A stretch of DNA of 64,000 nucleotides, taken from the NCBI GenBank assembly GCA_030068145.1, contig JAPJBO010000236.1, forward strand, positions 186,001 to 250,000, written 5' to 3'. Position numbers and translations under genes: made by a program. Source of the DNA: Diplonema papillatum. Lineage: Eukaryota > Euglenozoa > Diplonemea > Diplonemida > Diplonemidae. The notes under the pieces are model-generated. The model made no database searches, was not told where the DNA came from, and worked only from the letters and a program-made list of their open reading frames with translations. This document shows, in pieces, positions 1-9,270 of the stretch; position 1 is the stretch's first letter; each line of letters opens with the position of its first letter.

Positions 1-500
1 TTCTTGTTGCGTCCGGGGGTTGACTCGACGTTCGGCTTGTTGGACTGGTGGTGGCCGCGGCTGCAACATGCCGCCGGTCGCCTCTGCGTCAGCGTAGGGA
101 GCCTTTTGCACTCTTGGCAGGTCCCTCTGCCATGCGTGCGGCAGGCATGATGCCCGCTGCGGCAACACGCCGCCGCCGTCTTGCACTCGCCGCACTTCGT
201 CGTGCTGTGCTCTGTGCACACCGCGATCGGCTGCCCATCGTTCGCGTGGTGATGGTGCCGGCAGCACATCTCTACCGTGGGAACGTCCCTTCGGACGAGT
301 GCTCTGCACGCCTCACACTTCCCTTTGTGATGGGTCGCGCACGTGACGAGTGCCTTCTCTATACCGACACCCGGCATATGCACGGGGTCTGGGTGCAGTT
401 GTGGTGGGGCAGGCAGGGCCCACCTCGCCGCTCTCCCGATCGTCCAGTCAGGGTACGTCGGGCACTGCGTCCCTACATCGCTTCCTTTCACTTTCCTTTG
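1..500 (-). CDS. Cys/His-rich B-box-like zinc-binding segment, partial, cut by left window edge; possible 3' part of gene D
   Basis: Read on the minus strand, the frame is open from the stop at 503-501 to the window edge, so the protein is truncated here. Three compact repeats follow each other, each of the form C-x(2,3)-H-x(3)-x-C-x2-C, then a spacer of 5 to 13 residues, then CC-x2-[GH]-HH. The middle one reads CTEHSTTKCGECKTAAACC. This spacing resembles a shortened B-box zinc finger (C-x2-H, C-x2-C, C-C, H-H), which normally mediates protein contacts. No ATG-led start is certain. An AG acceptor just downstream of 500 would match the codon phase left by the donor at 1101 in the exon at 1338-1102, so this may be the next exon of the kinesin-like gene, but the sequence before the candidate acceptors is purine-rich and weak. 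Seen: the Cys/His pattern. Inferred: zinc binding and the exon join. Confidence 0.5.
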
Positions 501-1095
501 TTAAGCATTGAGTTCTTTTAAGTACATGAACCACATGGAGTAGATTTGTTAAGCAGCGGCTGCCAAAACTTGCGTGGTTTTGGTCTACTAGCGTTTACTG
601 TGGTTTAGAGGTTACTCTTTTCCGTGTTTGCTGTCGACAACACATTGCGGTTCAGCTTAGTGTGAGTTTGATCAAAGTAACATCAAGGCAGTCCTTACAA
701 AGACCCGCCCAGTCAAGTCAGGTGCGGGCTATTTATATTAAGTGTGCCTCCACGCGGAAGGAATGTGAAAACGGGTTTTTGCCTAGAGGCTTTTCGTGTT
801 ATACTGCAGATGCTTTGAGCTATCTTTGTGTCTATGCTTTCGGTCGTCTTCTTAACCATGGTTAAGTGCGCAAATGGTGTCAGCCGGAACACCAGGCCCC
901 ATGTCCCACCCAACAAAAAATAGGGCGGGGCTGGGCGGGGCGGGCGGCGGGGGGGAAAATCTTAGTTTCGTGTTCAGGCGCTACTTGCCTCTAAGTGTTT
1001 GATGCTAGCATCAAGTCTTCTTCGCGGAATGCAGAGTCTTTTTTTCTTCTTTTACTTTTAATTTTAATTTCAGGGGGGGGGGGGGGACAGGGTTC
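500..1095. repeat. Intergenic/intronic stretch with dispersed repeat fragments
   Basis: No supported gene. It holds three dispersed repeats also seen elsewhere. A GAGTTCTTTTAAGTACATG motif near 510 recurs at about 1760 and 9249. A segment at 755-893 containing AACCATGGTTAAGTGCGC recurs at 9148-9205 and inverted at 52155-52305. A copy of the GATGCTAGCATCAAG family starts near 953. Confidence 0.6.
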
Positions 1096-1101
1096 GCACA
1101 C

Positions 1102-1338
1102 CTTCGAACGTGAGGATTACGCGCACCGGCGGGCGGCAAACGTCAACAGGCGCGGGCAGCGGTTGCTTGGAAGACGGGTACACGGGCAGCGGGACCCCGT
1201 GCTCCCGCAGTGTGCGCTGCATGTGGAGGAGTTCGTGGGTCCAGCCGACGGCCAGGTGAGCGGCGACCTGCTCGATACGAGTGCGTTGATCGTCCGTCGG
1301 CTCATCGGGAATGAGGCGGGCGAGGATGTTTTCGAGCC
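1102..1338 (-). CDS. Gene D (kinesin-like), exon 7
   Basis: The exon follows an acceptor ACAG at 1342-1339. Two bases at 1338-1337 complete a Gly codon left by exon 6 (phase 1). It encodes about 78 residues (about 686-763), including LARLIPDEPTDDQRTRIEQ, and looks helical at first and Pro-rich later. A donor GTGTGC at 1101-1096 matches the donor type seen elsewhere in the window. If that donor is not used, translation stops at 1070 after a short Pro run. Function of this tail is not recognised. Confidence 0.5.
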
Positions 1339-1606
1339 CTGTTTTGTATTTTTGGCAGTGAACGCTTGTCGGGTTGTCCTTTCTTTGGAGAGTGTCTTTT
1401 AGACTGTTTCGGGTTTCAAGAAGCCGGTAGTTTCGAGTAAACGCGGTTGCAGTGATCACTGTCAGTTGGGGAGGCCTTGCCTTTCTATCATCTACACATT
1501 GCTGTACGTACTGTTTGTTCCTGACGACTCGTATTTAGAGTTAAAGTTCGCTTGAAATTCCGGGGGAGCAGGGTCTCCGTGTGACCGTTCATGAATGGGT
1601 TCTCTT

Positions 1607-4329
1607 AGAGCAAGAAAGGGCTAAATGGGTACGGGTTGTATATTTGGTGCACGCTTTCGTTTTGGGCTATGGCTAGCCATGTCCGGGACTGTTTGTGACC
1701 GACACCAAGTACGTTCCTTCGTGGAGTGTAGTCTTGGGCCCCCCACGTTCTACAAGTTGAGCATTGAGTTCTTTTAAGTACATGAACCACACGGATTCAC
1801 ATGCACTGCCTTGAAAGTCAGGTTATCGGATGACGTCGTCACCTGCCATCGCGTCGTCAAGGTCGAGCATTTGTGGAGCTAGCGGGGTTTGGCTTTCTTG
1901 CGATTCCAGAGACTGAGTCGGCGAGTACGAGGGCGGGCACGTGTGCCCGTTTTTGACTTTCGAGGGCATTGGCGTGCCCGTGGTCCCCGGTCGTTTCTGA
2001 GAGCTGCTTGCCCTCGGAACCTTCTTCTTCCTTCGATGCACCCCTGACTCGGGGGTGGTTGAGCATTGAGTTCTTTAAAGTGCAAGTGCCATCAAGTGTA
2101 GCCTGTACCGGTCTGTTGTCCTTTGTTGTGTTCGTTGGAGTCTTCACCTGGCTTGTCTTGAGTTAGGGATCTTCGTGTGAAGCACGGGCATGTAAACTGT
2201 GACAGTGACATGATCTTCAGTATGGTGTTGGTTCGCTTGTTGCTCAGGCTAACATTTTTGGAGCACATTGCGATGTCTCGAAAAAGAGCAAGAAAGGGCT
2301 AAATGGGTACGGGTTGTATATTTGGTGCACGCTTTCGTTTTGGGCTATGGCTAGCCATGTCCGGGACTGTTTGTGACCGACACCAAGTACGTTCCTTCGT
2401 GGAGTGTAGTCTTGGGCCCCCCACGTTCTACAAGTTGAGCATTGAGTTCTTTCAAGTACATGAACCACACGGATTCACATGCACTGCCTTGAAAGTCAGG
2501 TTATCGGATGACGTCGTCACCTGCCATCGCGTCGTCAAGGTCGAGCATTTGTGGAGCTAGCGGGGTTTGGCTTTCTTGCGATTCCAGAGACTGAGTCGGC
2601 GAGTACGAGGGCGGGCACGTGTGCCCGTTTTTGACTTTCGAGGGCATTGGCGTGCCCGTGGTCCCCGGTCGTTTCTGAGAGCTGCTTGCCCTCGGAACCT
2701 TCTTCTTCCTTCGATGCACCCCTGACTCGGGGGTGGTTGAGCATTGAGTTCTTTAAAGTGCAAGTGCCATCAAGTGTAGCCTGTACCGGTCTGTTGTCCT
2801 TTGTTGTGTTCGTTGGAGTCTTCACCTGGCTTGTCTTGAGTTAGGGATCTTCGTGTGAAGCACGGGCATGTAAACTGTGACAGTGACATGATCTTCAGTA
2901 TGGTGTTGGTTCGCTTGTTGCTCAGGCTAACATTTTTGGAGCACATTGCGATGTCTCGAAAAAGAGCAAGAAAGGGCTAAATGGGTACGGGTTGTATATT
3001 TGGTGCACGCTTTCGTTTTGGGCTATGGCTAGCCATGTCCGGGACTGTTTGTGACCGACACCAAGTACGTTCCTTCGTGGAGTGTAGTCTTGGGCCCCCC
3101 ACGTTCTACAAGTTGAGCATTGAGTTCTTTCAAGTACATGAACCACACGGATTCACATGCACTGCCTTGAAAGTCAGGTTATCGGATGACGTCGTCACCT
3201 GCCATCGCGTCGTCAAGGTCGAGCATTTGTGGAGCTAGCGGGGTTTGGCTTTCTTGCGATTCCAGAGACTGAGTCGGCGAGTACGAGGGCGGGCACGTGT
3301 GCCCGTTTTTGACTTTCGAGGGCATTGGCGTGCCCGTGGTCCCCGGTCGTTTCTGAGAGCTGCTTGCCCTCGGAACCTTCTTCTTCCTTCGATGCACCCC
3401 TGACTCGGGGGTGGTTGAGCATTGAGTTCTTTAAAGTGCAAGTGCCATCAAGTGTAGCCTGTACCGGTCTGTTGTCCTTTGTTGTGTTCGTTGGAGTCTT
3501 CACCTGGCTTGTCTTGAGTTAGGGATCTTCGTGTGAAGCACGGGCATGTAAACTGTGACAGTGACATGATCTTCAGTATGGTGTTGGTTCGCTTGTTGCT
3601 CAGGCTAACATTTTTGGAGCACATTGCGATGTCTCGAAAAAGAGCAAGAAAGGGCTAAATGGGTACGGGTTGTATATTTGGTGCACGCTTTCGTTTTGGG
3701 CTATGGCTAGCCATGTCCGGGACTGTTTGTGACCGACACCAAGTACGTTCCTTCGTGGAGTGTAGTCTTGGGCCCCCCACGTTCTACAAGTTGAGCATTG
3801 AGTTCTTTCAAGTACATGAACCACACGGATTCACATGCACTGCCTTGAAAGTCAGGTTATCGGATGACGTCGTCACCTGCCATCGCGTCGTCAAGGTCGA
3901 GCATTTGTGGAGCTAGCGGGGTTTGGCTTTCTTGCGATTCCAGAGACTGAGTCGGCGAGTACGAGGGCGGGCACGTGTGCCCGTTTTTGACTTTCGAGGG
4001 CATTGGCGTGCCCGTGGTCCCCGGTCGTTTCTGAGAGCTGCTTGCCCTCGGAACCTTCTTCTTCCTTCGATGCACCCCTGACTCGGGGGTGGTTGAGCAT
4101 TGAGTTCTTTAAAGTGCAAGTGCCATCAAGTGTAGCCTGTACCGGTCTGTTGTCCTTTGTTGTGTTCGTTGGAGTCTTCACCTGGCTTGTCTTGAGTTAG
4201 GGATCTTCGTGTGAAGCACGGGCATATAAACTGTGACAGTGACATGATCTTCAGTTTGGTGTTGGTTCGCTTGTTGCTCAGGCTAACATTTTTGGAGCAC
4301 ATTGCGATGTCTCGAAAAAGAGCAAGAAA
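1607..4329. repeat. 678 bp tandem repeat, four near-identical units, filling intron 6 of gene D
   Basis: The word AGAGCAAGAAAGGGCTAAAT recurs at about 1607, 2285, 2963 and 3641, a constant 678 bp step, and the last unit ends at 4329 in the same AGAGCAAGAAA. The units are almost identical. I see a base change in the first unit (AGTTCTTTTAAG against AGTTCTTTCAAG) and two in the last (GGGCATATAAAC, TTCAGTTTGG). Variation sits only in the outer units, as expected of an array homogenised by unequal exchange. Each unit contains two copies of a GAGCATTGAGTTCTTT word. The small ORFs inside repeat with the unit and are not taken as genes. Confidence 0.95.
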
Positions 4330-4347
4330 ACGGGTTTGGCACGATAC

Positions 4348-4945
4348 CGGCGATGCCTTCTTTGATGTTGGCGCAAGCTGGCTTCGCCACGGCTTGCGCG
4401 TTGCCGAGGCGATCGGCTTCTTCGGCGACGAGGCGGCCGGCGTTGACGAGGACGTTGCGGATTTCCGCGACGCCGCTTCGCACTTTCGCCTTGCGCCCGT
4501 CCGCGATCTTTCGAGCCTCGGCCTTCTTCTTTTCGAGCTCGTCGAGCACCTTGCGCTGTTTTTCGGCCATCTGCGCCGCCATGCGGCCCATCTCGGCCTT
4601 CTTGTCGTCGCTGCGTTTCCTCAGCTCGGCCTTCTTCTTCTCAAGCTGACCCGCTTGGCCTTCGAGGTTGCCGACGTCGGCGGTGAGAGTCCTGATCTCG
4701 GCCTGCAGGTCTGCGATGCTGAGGTTGACCCAGTGGGCCAGGTCCTTCTCGAGCTGCTTGTGCTTCGCGATGCAGTCGCTGTGCAGCTGCTGCACCTGCG
4801 CCATCCTGCTCCGCTCTTCTTGGATGTTCCGGTCGGCGATGTGGCTCGCAGAGTCGCGGATGCGCTGCTGCTTCTCCGCCTCCGCTGCCTGCAGCGCCTC
4901 GCCACGCTTCTCCAAAGCCGCCTTCTCTCGCTCCGCCACACTAAC
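4348..4945 (-). CDS. Gene D (kinesin-like), exon 6: coiled-coil stalk
   Basis: The exon opens after acceptor CCTTTTCAG (4946 side) in phase 0 and ends at 4348 before donor GTATCG, leaving phase 1. It encodes about 199 residues rich in Ala, Glu, Lys, Arg and Gln with no proline over most of its length, for example ALEKRGEALQAAEAEKQQ and QLEKKKAELRKRSDDKKAE. This is a long coiled coil placed directly after the motor segment of exon 5, as in N-terminal-motor kinesins, where the stalk dimerises the protein. The 678 bp array begins 18 bases beyond the donor. Truncated copies of the exon's 5' part lie at 5130-5245 and 5470-5625. Confidence 0.8.
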
Positions 4946-5129
4946 CTGAAAAGGATGGTTGTGAGAAGGTGTACGGGAGTGCGGCGAGATAGACAGACAA
5001 AGACGAGTGAGAGATGTGCAGCTGTGTAGGTGTGAAAGGTGTGTACAGATATCTGTTGTGTTGACAGATATATCCAGATAGGTAAGGTGTGTGCAGCTAA
5101 GGTCTCTGCATGTGTTCAGGTGTGTAGAT

Positions 5130-5625
5130 TGACTTGCCGCTGCTGCACCTGCGCCATCCTGCTCCGCTCCTCTAGGATGTTCCGGTCCGCGTTGTGGCTC
5201 GCAGAGTCGCGGATGCGCTGCTGCTTCTCCGCCTCCGCTGTAAGGTGGGTGTCTGCATATCATGCAGGGTCAAACCCTTGTGTCGTTTTTAAACGCTGCC
5301 GCGGGGCCGATGGCCCCCAAAATGTTTTTGGAAAAAAAATGTTTTTGCTCAACTTCATCAAAAATTACTGCAGTGTTTGTTCCAAAATTTTAGAAATTTA
5401 AAAACCCCAATTTTTTTTCCGGAAAAATACCCCGCAGGAGCGTTTTGAAAAGACACAAGGGTTTGACCCTGCATGATATGCAGGTCGCTGCTGCACCTGC
5501 GCCATCCTGCCGGTCCTCTTGGATCTTCCGGTCCGAGATGTGGCTTGCAGAGTCCTGCAGCACCTCGCCACGCTTCTCCAAGGCCGCTTTTCCCCTCCGC
5601 TACACTAACCTGAAAAGGATGAAAG
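5130..5625 (-). pseudogene. Two truncated tandem copies of the exon 6 edge (gene D)
   Basis: On the minus strand, 5130-5245 repeats the part of exon 6 that encodes EKQQRIRDSASH and ERSRMAQVQQ. The stretch 5470-5625 repeats it again, including the acceptor-like CTTTTCAG with GTTAGTGTAGCGG. Both copies have lost internal segments and break frame, so they are not alternative exons as they stand. They lie in intron 5 beside the real exon. Confidence 0.7.
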
Positions 5626-5749
5626 GACTGGTGGTTGACTTTGCTTTGTGTGGGAATTCTGATCAACCACCAAAACCCGCCGCGTCACAATACAGGGCTG
5701 TAGAGGGCGCGCCCCGCAAGATGGCTTGCTGGCAGTTAAACAAGCAAGG

Positions 5750-5995
5750 GGGAAAAACTTAGTTTAATGTTTGGGTAGAACACTGCCTCGCATACATGTT
5801 TGATGCTAGCAGCAAGTCTTCGTCGAAGGAAGTGTAAAATAATATGGGGGAAAGGGAAAAAGGGTCGCAGGGAGTGTAAGACTCCGCAGGTAGGGTCTGG
5901 AACCTTGAGGGACTTATTCCTCTTTATTCTTTTTTTCACCGCAGTGTTGTGTGCACCTCGTTCTTTGTCTCTGGTTTCGCAAGGGGGAGGGATGC
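5750..5995. repeat. Dispersed repeat copy, GATGCTAGC-AAGTCTTC family
   Basis: The stretch starts with GGGGGAAAAACTTAGTTTAA, continues through GATGCTAGCAGCAAGTCTTC and on to CACCGCAG and GTGCACCTCG. The same order of words occurs near 953, 7960, 30310, 30447, 35497 and 60660, and inverted at 59200-59280. The copy ends within bases of the exon 5 donor. No coding capacity is seen. It looks like a non-autonomous interspersed element. Confidence 0.65.
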
Positions 5996-5999
5996 ACAC

Positions 6000-6492
6000 C
6001 ATTTCCTTCGACTTGACGCCGCACAGGACGGGGCGGTAGTTATGCACGCTCTTCGCGACTTCGAGCTGGATGGTCAAACTGGCGATCTCCCGGTCCATCT
6101 GCGCCTGCTCGGTCTGCAGGTGGCGCGTGAAGAGGCCGGTGACGTTGCCGCTGGCCATCTCGCAGAACCTCTTGACGCACGTGAAGATGTGGAAGTTTTC
6201 CAAGACCTTGAGCGGTTCGGTCTGCTGCGGCAGGTGCATCAGGACGATCGCGCGGGTCGACGGCGGGTCTCCGCCTTTGTGCGGCGAGCTGGGACCCGTA
6301 AGCTGCTGCGTCGCGCGGAATGCGGCGTCCTTGATCAGCTTCAGCTCCTGCTCGTGCTCGCCCACCTGTCGGAAGAGTATCCGCAGGGTCGACGTGAAGC
6401 GGTGCATCAGGAACGGGATTCGTCTCCGCTTCAACCGGATGGCCGTCAGAATCGCGAACAGCGCGCACAGCATCTTCTGCACCTTTTCGTAT
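6000..6492 (-). CDS. Gene D (kinesin-like), exon 5: C-terminal third of the motor fold and neck
   Basis: The exon follows acceptor CCCCTCCGACAG, starts with one base completing an Arg codon, and ends in phase 0 before donor GTGTGC (5999-5994). It covers residues about 322-485. The block LCALFAILTAI, then KRRRIPFLMHRFTSTLRILF, then STRAIVLMHLPQQ and LENFHIFTCVKRF, follows the kinesin order 'LxALxxVIxAL / VPYRDSKLTRLLQDSLGG / TLMIxxVSP / ETLxTLxFAxRxK'. Key consensus residues are replaced, for example PYRDSKLT is PFLMHRFT. The end of the exon (EQAQMDREIASLTIQLEVA) begins a coiled coil that exon 6 continues. This is the strongest evidence of kinesin ancestry. Confidence 0.8.
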
Positions 6493-6537
6493 CTGTCGGA
6501 GGGGAAAAATCTTAGTTCAGGTGGTGTGGCCATAAGA

Positions 6538-6665
6538 GAACAGTTATTTGACACGCGTCTGGTTGTCTAAAAACACTCCCGCTATTTGATCCTGCGATTG
6601 GTTCGGCTAATTCGTCGAATCGACCAATCGAATAATAGCACAGGTGTTATTATTCGACCCCTCCC
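6538..6665. repeat. Hairpin-containing dispersed element, copy 1
   Basis: The stretch TTTGACACGCGTCTGG, CTATTTGATCCTGC and then CGAATAATAGCACAGGTG is shared with 19064-19200 in the same order and orientation. The core is a near-perfect palindrome around CACAGGTGTTATTATTCG. It is non-coding and most likely a short inverted-repeat element. Confidence 0.6.
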
Positions 6666-6994
6666 CTTCAGCTTCAAGTGTCGCCGGCTCCGTGCCGGGT
6701 TTGCTGCCTCGTTCTTACCGGGGTATAGTGCGTTGCTCAGGGTAGTCGAAGGCCTGACAATCACACTAATGCGACAAATTCACCTACCGGGGTTGCGCCG
6801 AGTTACACCAGATTCTGTGAAAAGGTGAGGACAACACCACTAGCGCGTGGACAGGATCATGCCTCTCATGAATGTCAGGTGATCGGTACCAAGTCTTCTT
6901 CGCGGGAATGCGGAGTATTGGTTCCTTTTCTTCACTTTTTACTTCGCTGTCGACATGGTGTACAAACAACACATCGTAATTGGATGAGTGTTAA

Positions 6995-7252
6995 CCCGGG
7001 TAAAACCTGGGACACCCCCAAAAGTAGGGCTGGGTGTCCCAGGGTTTACCCGGTTCGGTATACTTTTTTCGGGGTTTGCGACTTTGTGTAGTTAGCAGAA
7101 TATCACGACCCTGATGCTTGCCTGCGCCTTCGGGTGCTCAATACTCAGCTCGACCCCTAGATGCCGCTGTCGTAGGCTGCAGGACCACCACTGGTGCAGT
7201 CACGCAGGTGACTACCTGGGACACCCCCCGGGTGTCCCAGGTTTTACCCGGG
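6995..7252. mobile_element. 258 bp MITE-like element with perfect 23-24 bp terminal inverted repeats
   Basis: The left end at 6995-7018 begins CCCGGGTAAAACCTGGGACA and the right end at 7229-7252 is its exact inverse complement. Each end also carries a second inner inverted copy (GGGTGTCCCAGGGTTTACCC near 7030-7050, ACCTGGGACACCC near 7214), so both termini can form hairpins. No ORF is inside. It lies in intron 4 of gene D. I see no clear target-site duplication. Confidence 0.65.
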
Positions 7253-7393
7253 CAGTCATTTACCCGTTCCAGCTTTGGTCCAGTTCAACATTATTCCGAT
7301 TACGGTAGCATGAGATGAATGCATGTGTAGATATGTGGTACCAAGCGCCTGTTCAGGATGACCACGAGGTCGAAATCCCGGGTGGATACATAC

Positions 7394-7593
7394 CGGACGA
7401 CGTCTTCGGACCGGAGAGCACCGACTGCCTGCGGCCGTGTGCAATCGGGGAGGATGAAGAAGCTGGCGAGACCCCACGTCGCGCTTTTTCGGTCGCCCGT
7501 CGTCTTGGGGTCGTCGCCGTGGAACACCTTTACGCTCACCACCACGAGCTGGTCTTGGAACGGCTCGGGGATGTACGACTCGACAGTTGATTT
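7394..7593 (-). CDS. Gene D (kinesin-like), exon 4: central motor region lacking switch II
   Basis: The exon follows acceptor CACACCCCGGCACAG and ends with two bases before a strong donor GTATGT. Together with the first base of exon 5 they make an Arg codon, so phase is preserved. It encodes residues about 255-320. The pattern QDQLVVVSVKVFHGD, a short polar loop, then WGLASFFILPDCTRP and QAVGALRSEDVV follows the kinesin order of a hydrophobic strand, a loop, 'LxLVDLAGSE', and 'xGxxLxEaxxIN'. The switch II motif LAGSE is absent, with LPDCTRP in its place. Confidence 0.7.
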
Positions 7594-7959
7594 CTGTGCC
7601 GGGGTGTGTGATATTGCCGGCAAATCATGATCCTCCCCATCCTCCCCGAGATGGTGAAAATTTGGGGGGTCGTCGGTTACAACAGAGGAGGTCTCGTTCG
7701 GACCTTCACTCGTTGGTACGACGGGGCGAGTACCGCACAATCGATCAAGGGGAGCGAGGTCGGGAACTATGGGAATAGGGAGGAATTGCATGTGTTAGTT
7801 TCCAATTACAAATCCTTAAGTTTCTGAATCGTCCCCTTCCAACCTTGCTGCTGAAGCAAATGGACTTTAAACACTTAGGGCTTGCCGCCCAATACCCCTT
7901 GCCTCTCTTCAGGTCCTCCCTCGACTCCTCTAGAAGCACCGAAGGTGCTCAAACAAGTT

Positions 7960-8070
7960 TGCGAAAAACATTGCATGGTTGATGCTAGTTCTTCGAAGAA
8001 GGTGCTCAGGAAAACGGGGAAAGGTAGGACTCCGCGGATTGGGTATGAAACCTTGACCTCTGTGTGTGGG
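7960..8070. repeat. Partial copy of the AAGTCTTC dispersed family
   Basis: It carries GGTTGATGCTAGTTCTTCGA, then GGTAGGACTCCGCGGATTGG and GAAACCTTGA. These follow the same order as in the copies at 5750-5995 and 60660-60840. It is non-coding and lies in intron 3 of gene D. Confidence 0.55.
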
Positions 8071-8452
8071 GGGATTGCAAGAACGTGCTTGAAATGGTTA
8101 TTCGATCGCATCTAACCGTGGAACTTTGACCTGGAAGCACTTCTGGACTTTGACCCTCGAAAATTCGACCTTTGGAGCAACGTTGGAAGCACTTCGGACC
8201 TTTGTCGTGGCGTTAGCCTGAGAGGAACCCTGCAACTTGGTACTTCGTAAGCGTTTTCTAAGGTTTAGACCGTTCTGTTCCGAAGACAGAAAACTCGACA
8301 GTGTTCTTGCTGTGGCGACGCATGAGTCGGCAAAGGTTAAAAGACTCGAAGAGAGTTGTTCTTTTTTTCGTCCGGGAGAAAGTCCGCAATTCAGGCACCC
8401 TGGCCTTCACAGTGGCGGGCGACCTTATTTCATCCGGGCGGGGGGTGCACAC

Positions 8453-8649
8453 CGATTCGTCTTGGCTCTTCGGGCTATCGAAGCCCAAATCGAGAGCTTC
8501 GCCAGCCTCCGACTTCACCTCCCGTCGCAGCGACATCTGTTCGGCACGCTTTTCAACGTCGGAGATTTCCTTCTCTCGCAGGGTGTTGACGTGTTGCAGC
8601 AGTCTTTCCATGTCGCCTTTGATGTCGTCTGCCTTCTTGACAATGACGT
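8453..8649 (-). CDS. Gene D (kinesin-like), exon 3: helical motor region lacking the SSRSH motif
   Basis: The exon follows acceptor AATAACTCAG. Its first two bases complete an Asn codon begun at the end of exon 2, and it ends in phase 0 at TCG before donor GTGTGC (8452-8447). It encodes residues about 190-254. VIVKKADDIKGDMERLLQHV matches the position of the kinesin segment 'GLTEVPVxsxEEVxxLLexG'. Where kinesins have the switch I motif NxxSSRSH, this protein reads DSPKSQDES joined to KSTVES of exon 4, so the nucleotide-sensing serines and histidine are not conserved. Confidence 0.65.
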
Positions 8650-9250
8650 CTGAGTTATTTAGAGGTATTTGCCTTGCTCGTCTCTGGACGGGTAACTACC
8701 CACGAAAACGGGAGAGGAAAACTCGAACTCAGCTCATCGACAACAACAAGTGAGCAAAGGGGTGATGCTCGATCGGATTTGGTGCACACGCGATTTTCTG
8801 AACGAGGTTTGCGCATGCAATCCTTTCGTTTGTGCGCACTAGCGGAAGGCACTTGCTTTGGCAAGTTTCATGTAGTACGCCGCGAACTCCTAATCATTAG
8901 CACCAACTATGCATTGCTAACACGGAAAAGGGGGTGACGAGGCAGAAACCTTGTGTACAGGTGTTTTAGTAGCGTGTTACCAGCTTCTCGCGCTGATCAA
9001 TTGCTAAACACCATGTGGTGTGTCCGCCTTCTTCGAAAGGACGTCCGAGTTTTTTAGGGACACGTCCACCCTACGTACCAACAAGTGAGCGACGGAGTCA
9101 TGCTCGAACGGAGCTTGTCCCATACGTGACACTTCCTGGACCACTTTCAGTCGTCTTCTTAACCATGGTTAAGTGCGCAAATGGTGTCAGCCGAAGCTGG
9201 TAAAGCTTCGGCGCCGCCCACGTTATGTTTGTTTGGCATCGAGTTCTTTT
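8650..9250. other. Distal intron 2 of gene D: dispersed repeats only
   Basis: No gene is supported. AACAAGTGAGC followed by ATGCTCGA occurs twice, near 8748 and 9080, indicating a local duplication. A copy of the AACCATGGTTAAGTGCGC repeat is at about 9148-9205 and the GAGTTCTTTTAAGTACATG word at about 9249. Confidence 0.5.
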
Positions 9251-9270
9251 AAGTACATGAACCACAGGGA

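Noticed and set aside
1823..4200. Identical 65 to 96 codon ORFs repeated four times
   Set aside because: They recur only because the 678 bp unit recurs. They lie in an intron, overlap on both strands and have no protein-like features.
4211..5029. 272-codon plus-strand Leu-rich ORF
   Set aside because: Exact antisense of the coiled-coil exon of gene D. Leu-rich frames opposite Glu/Lys/Gln-rich coils are common.
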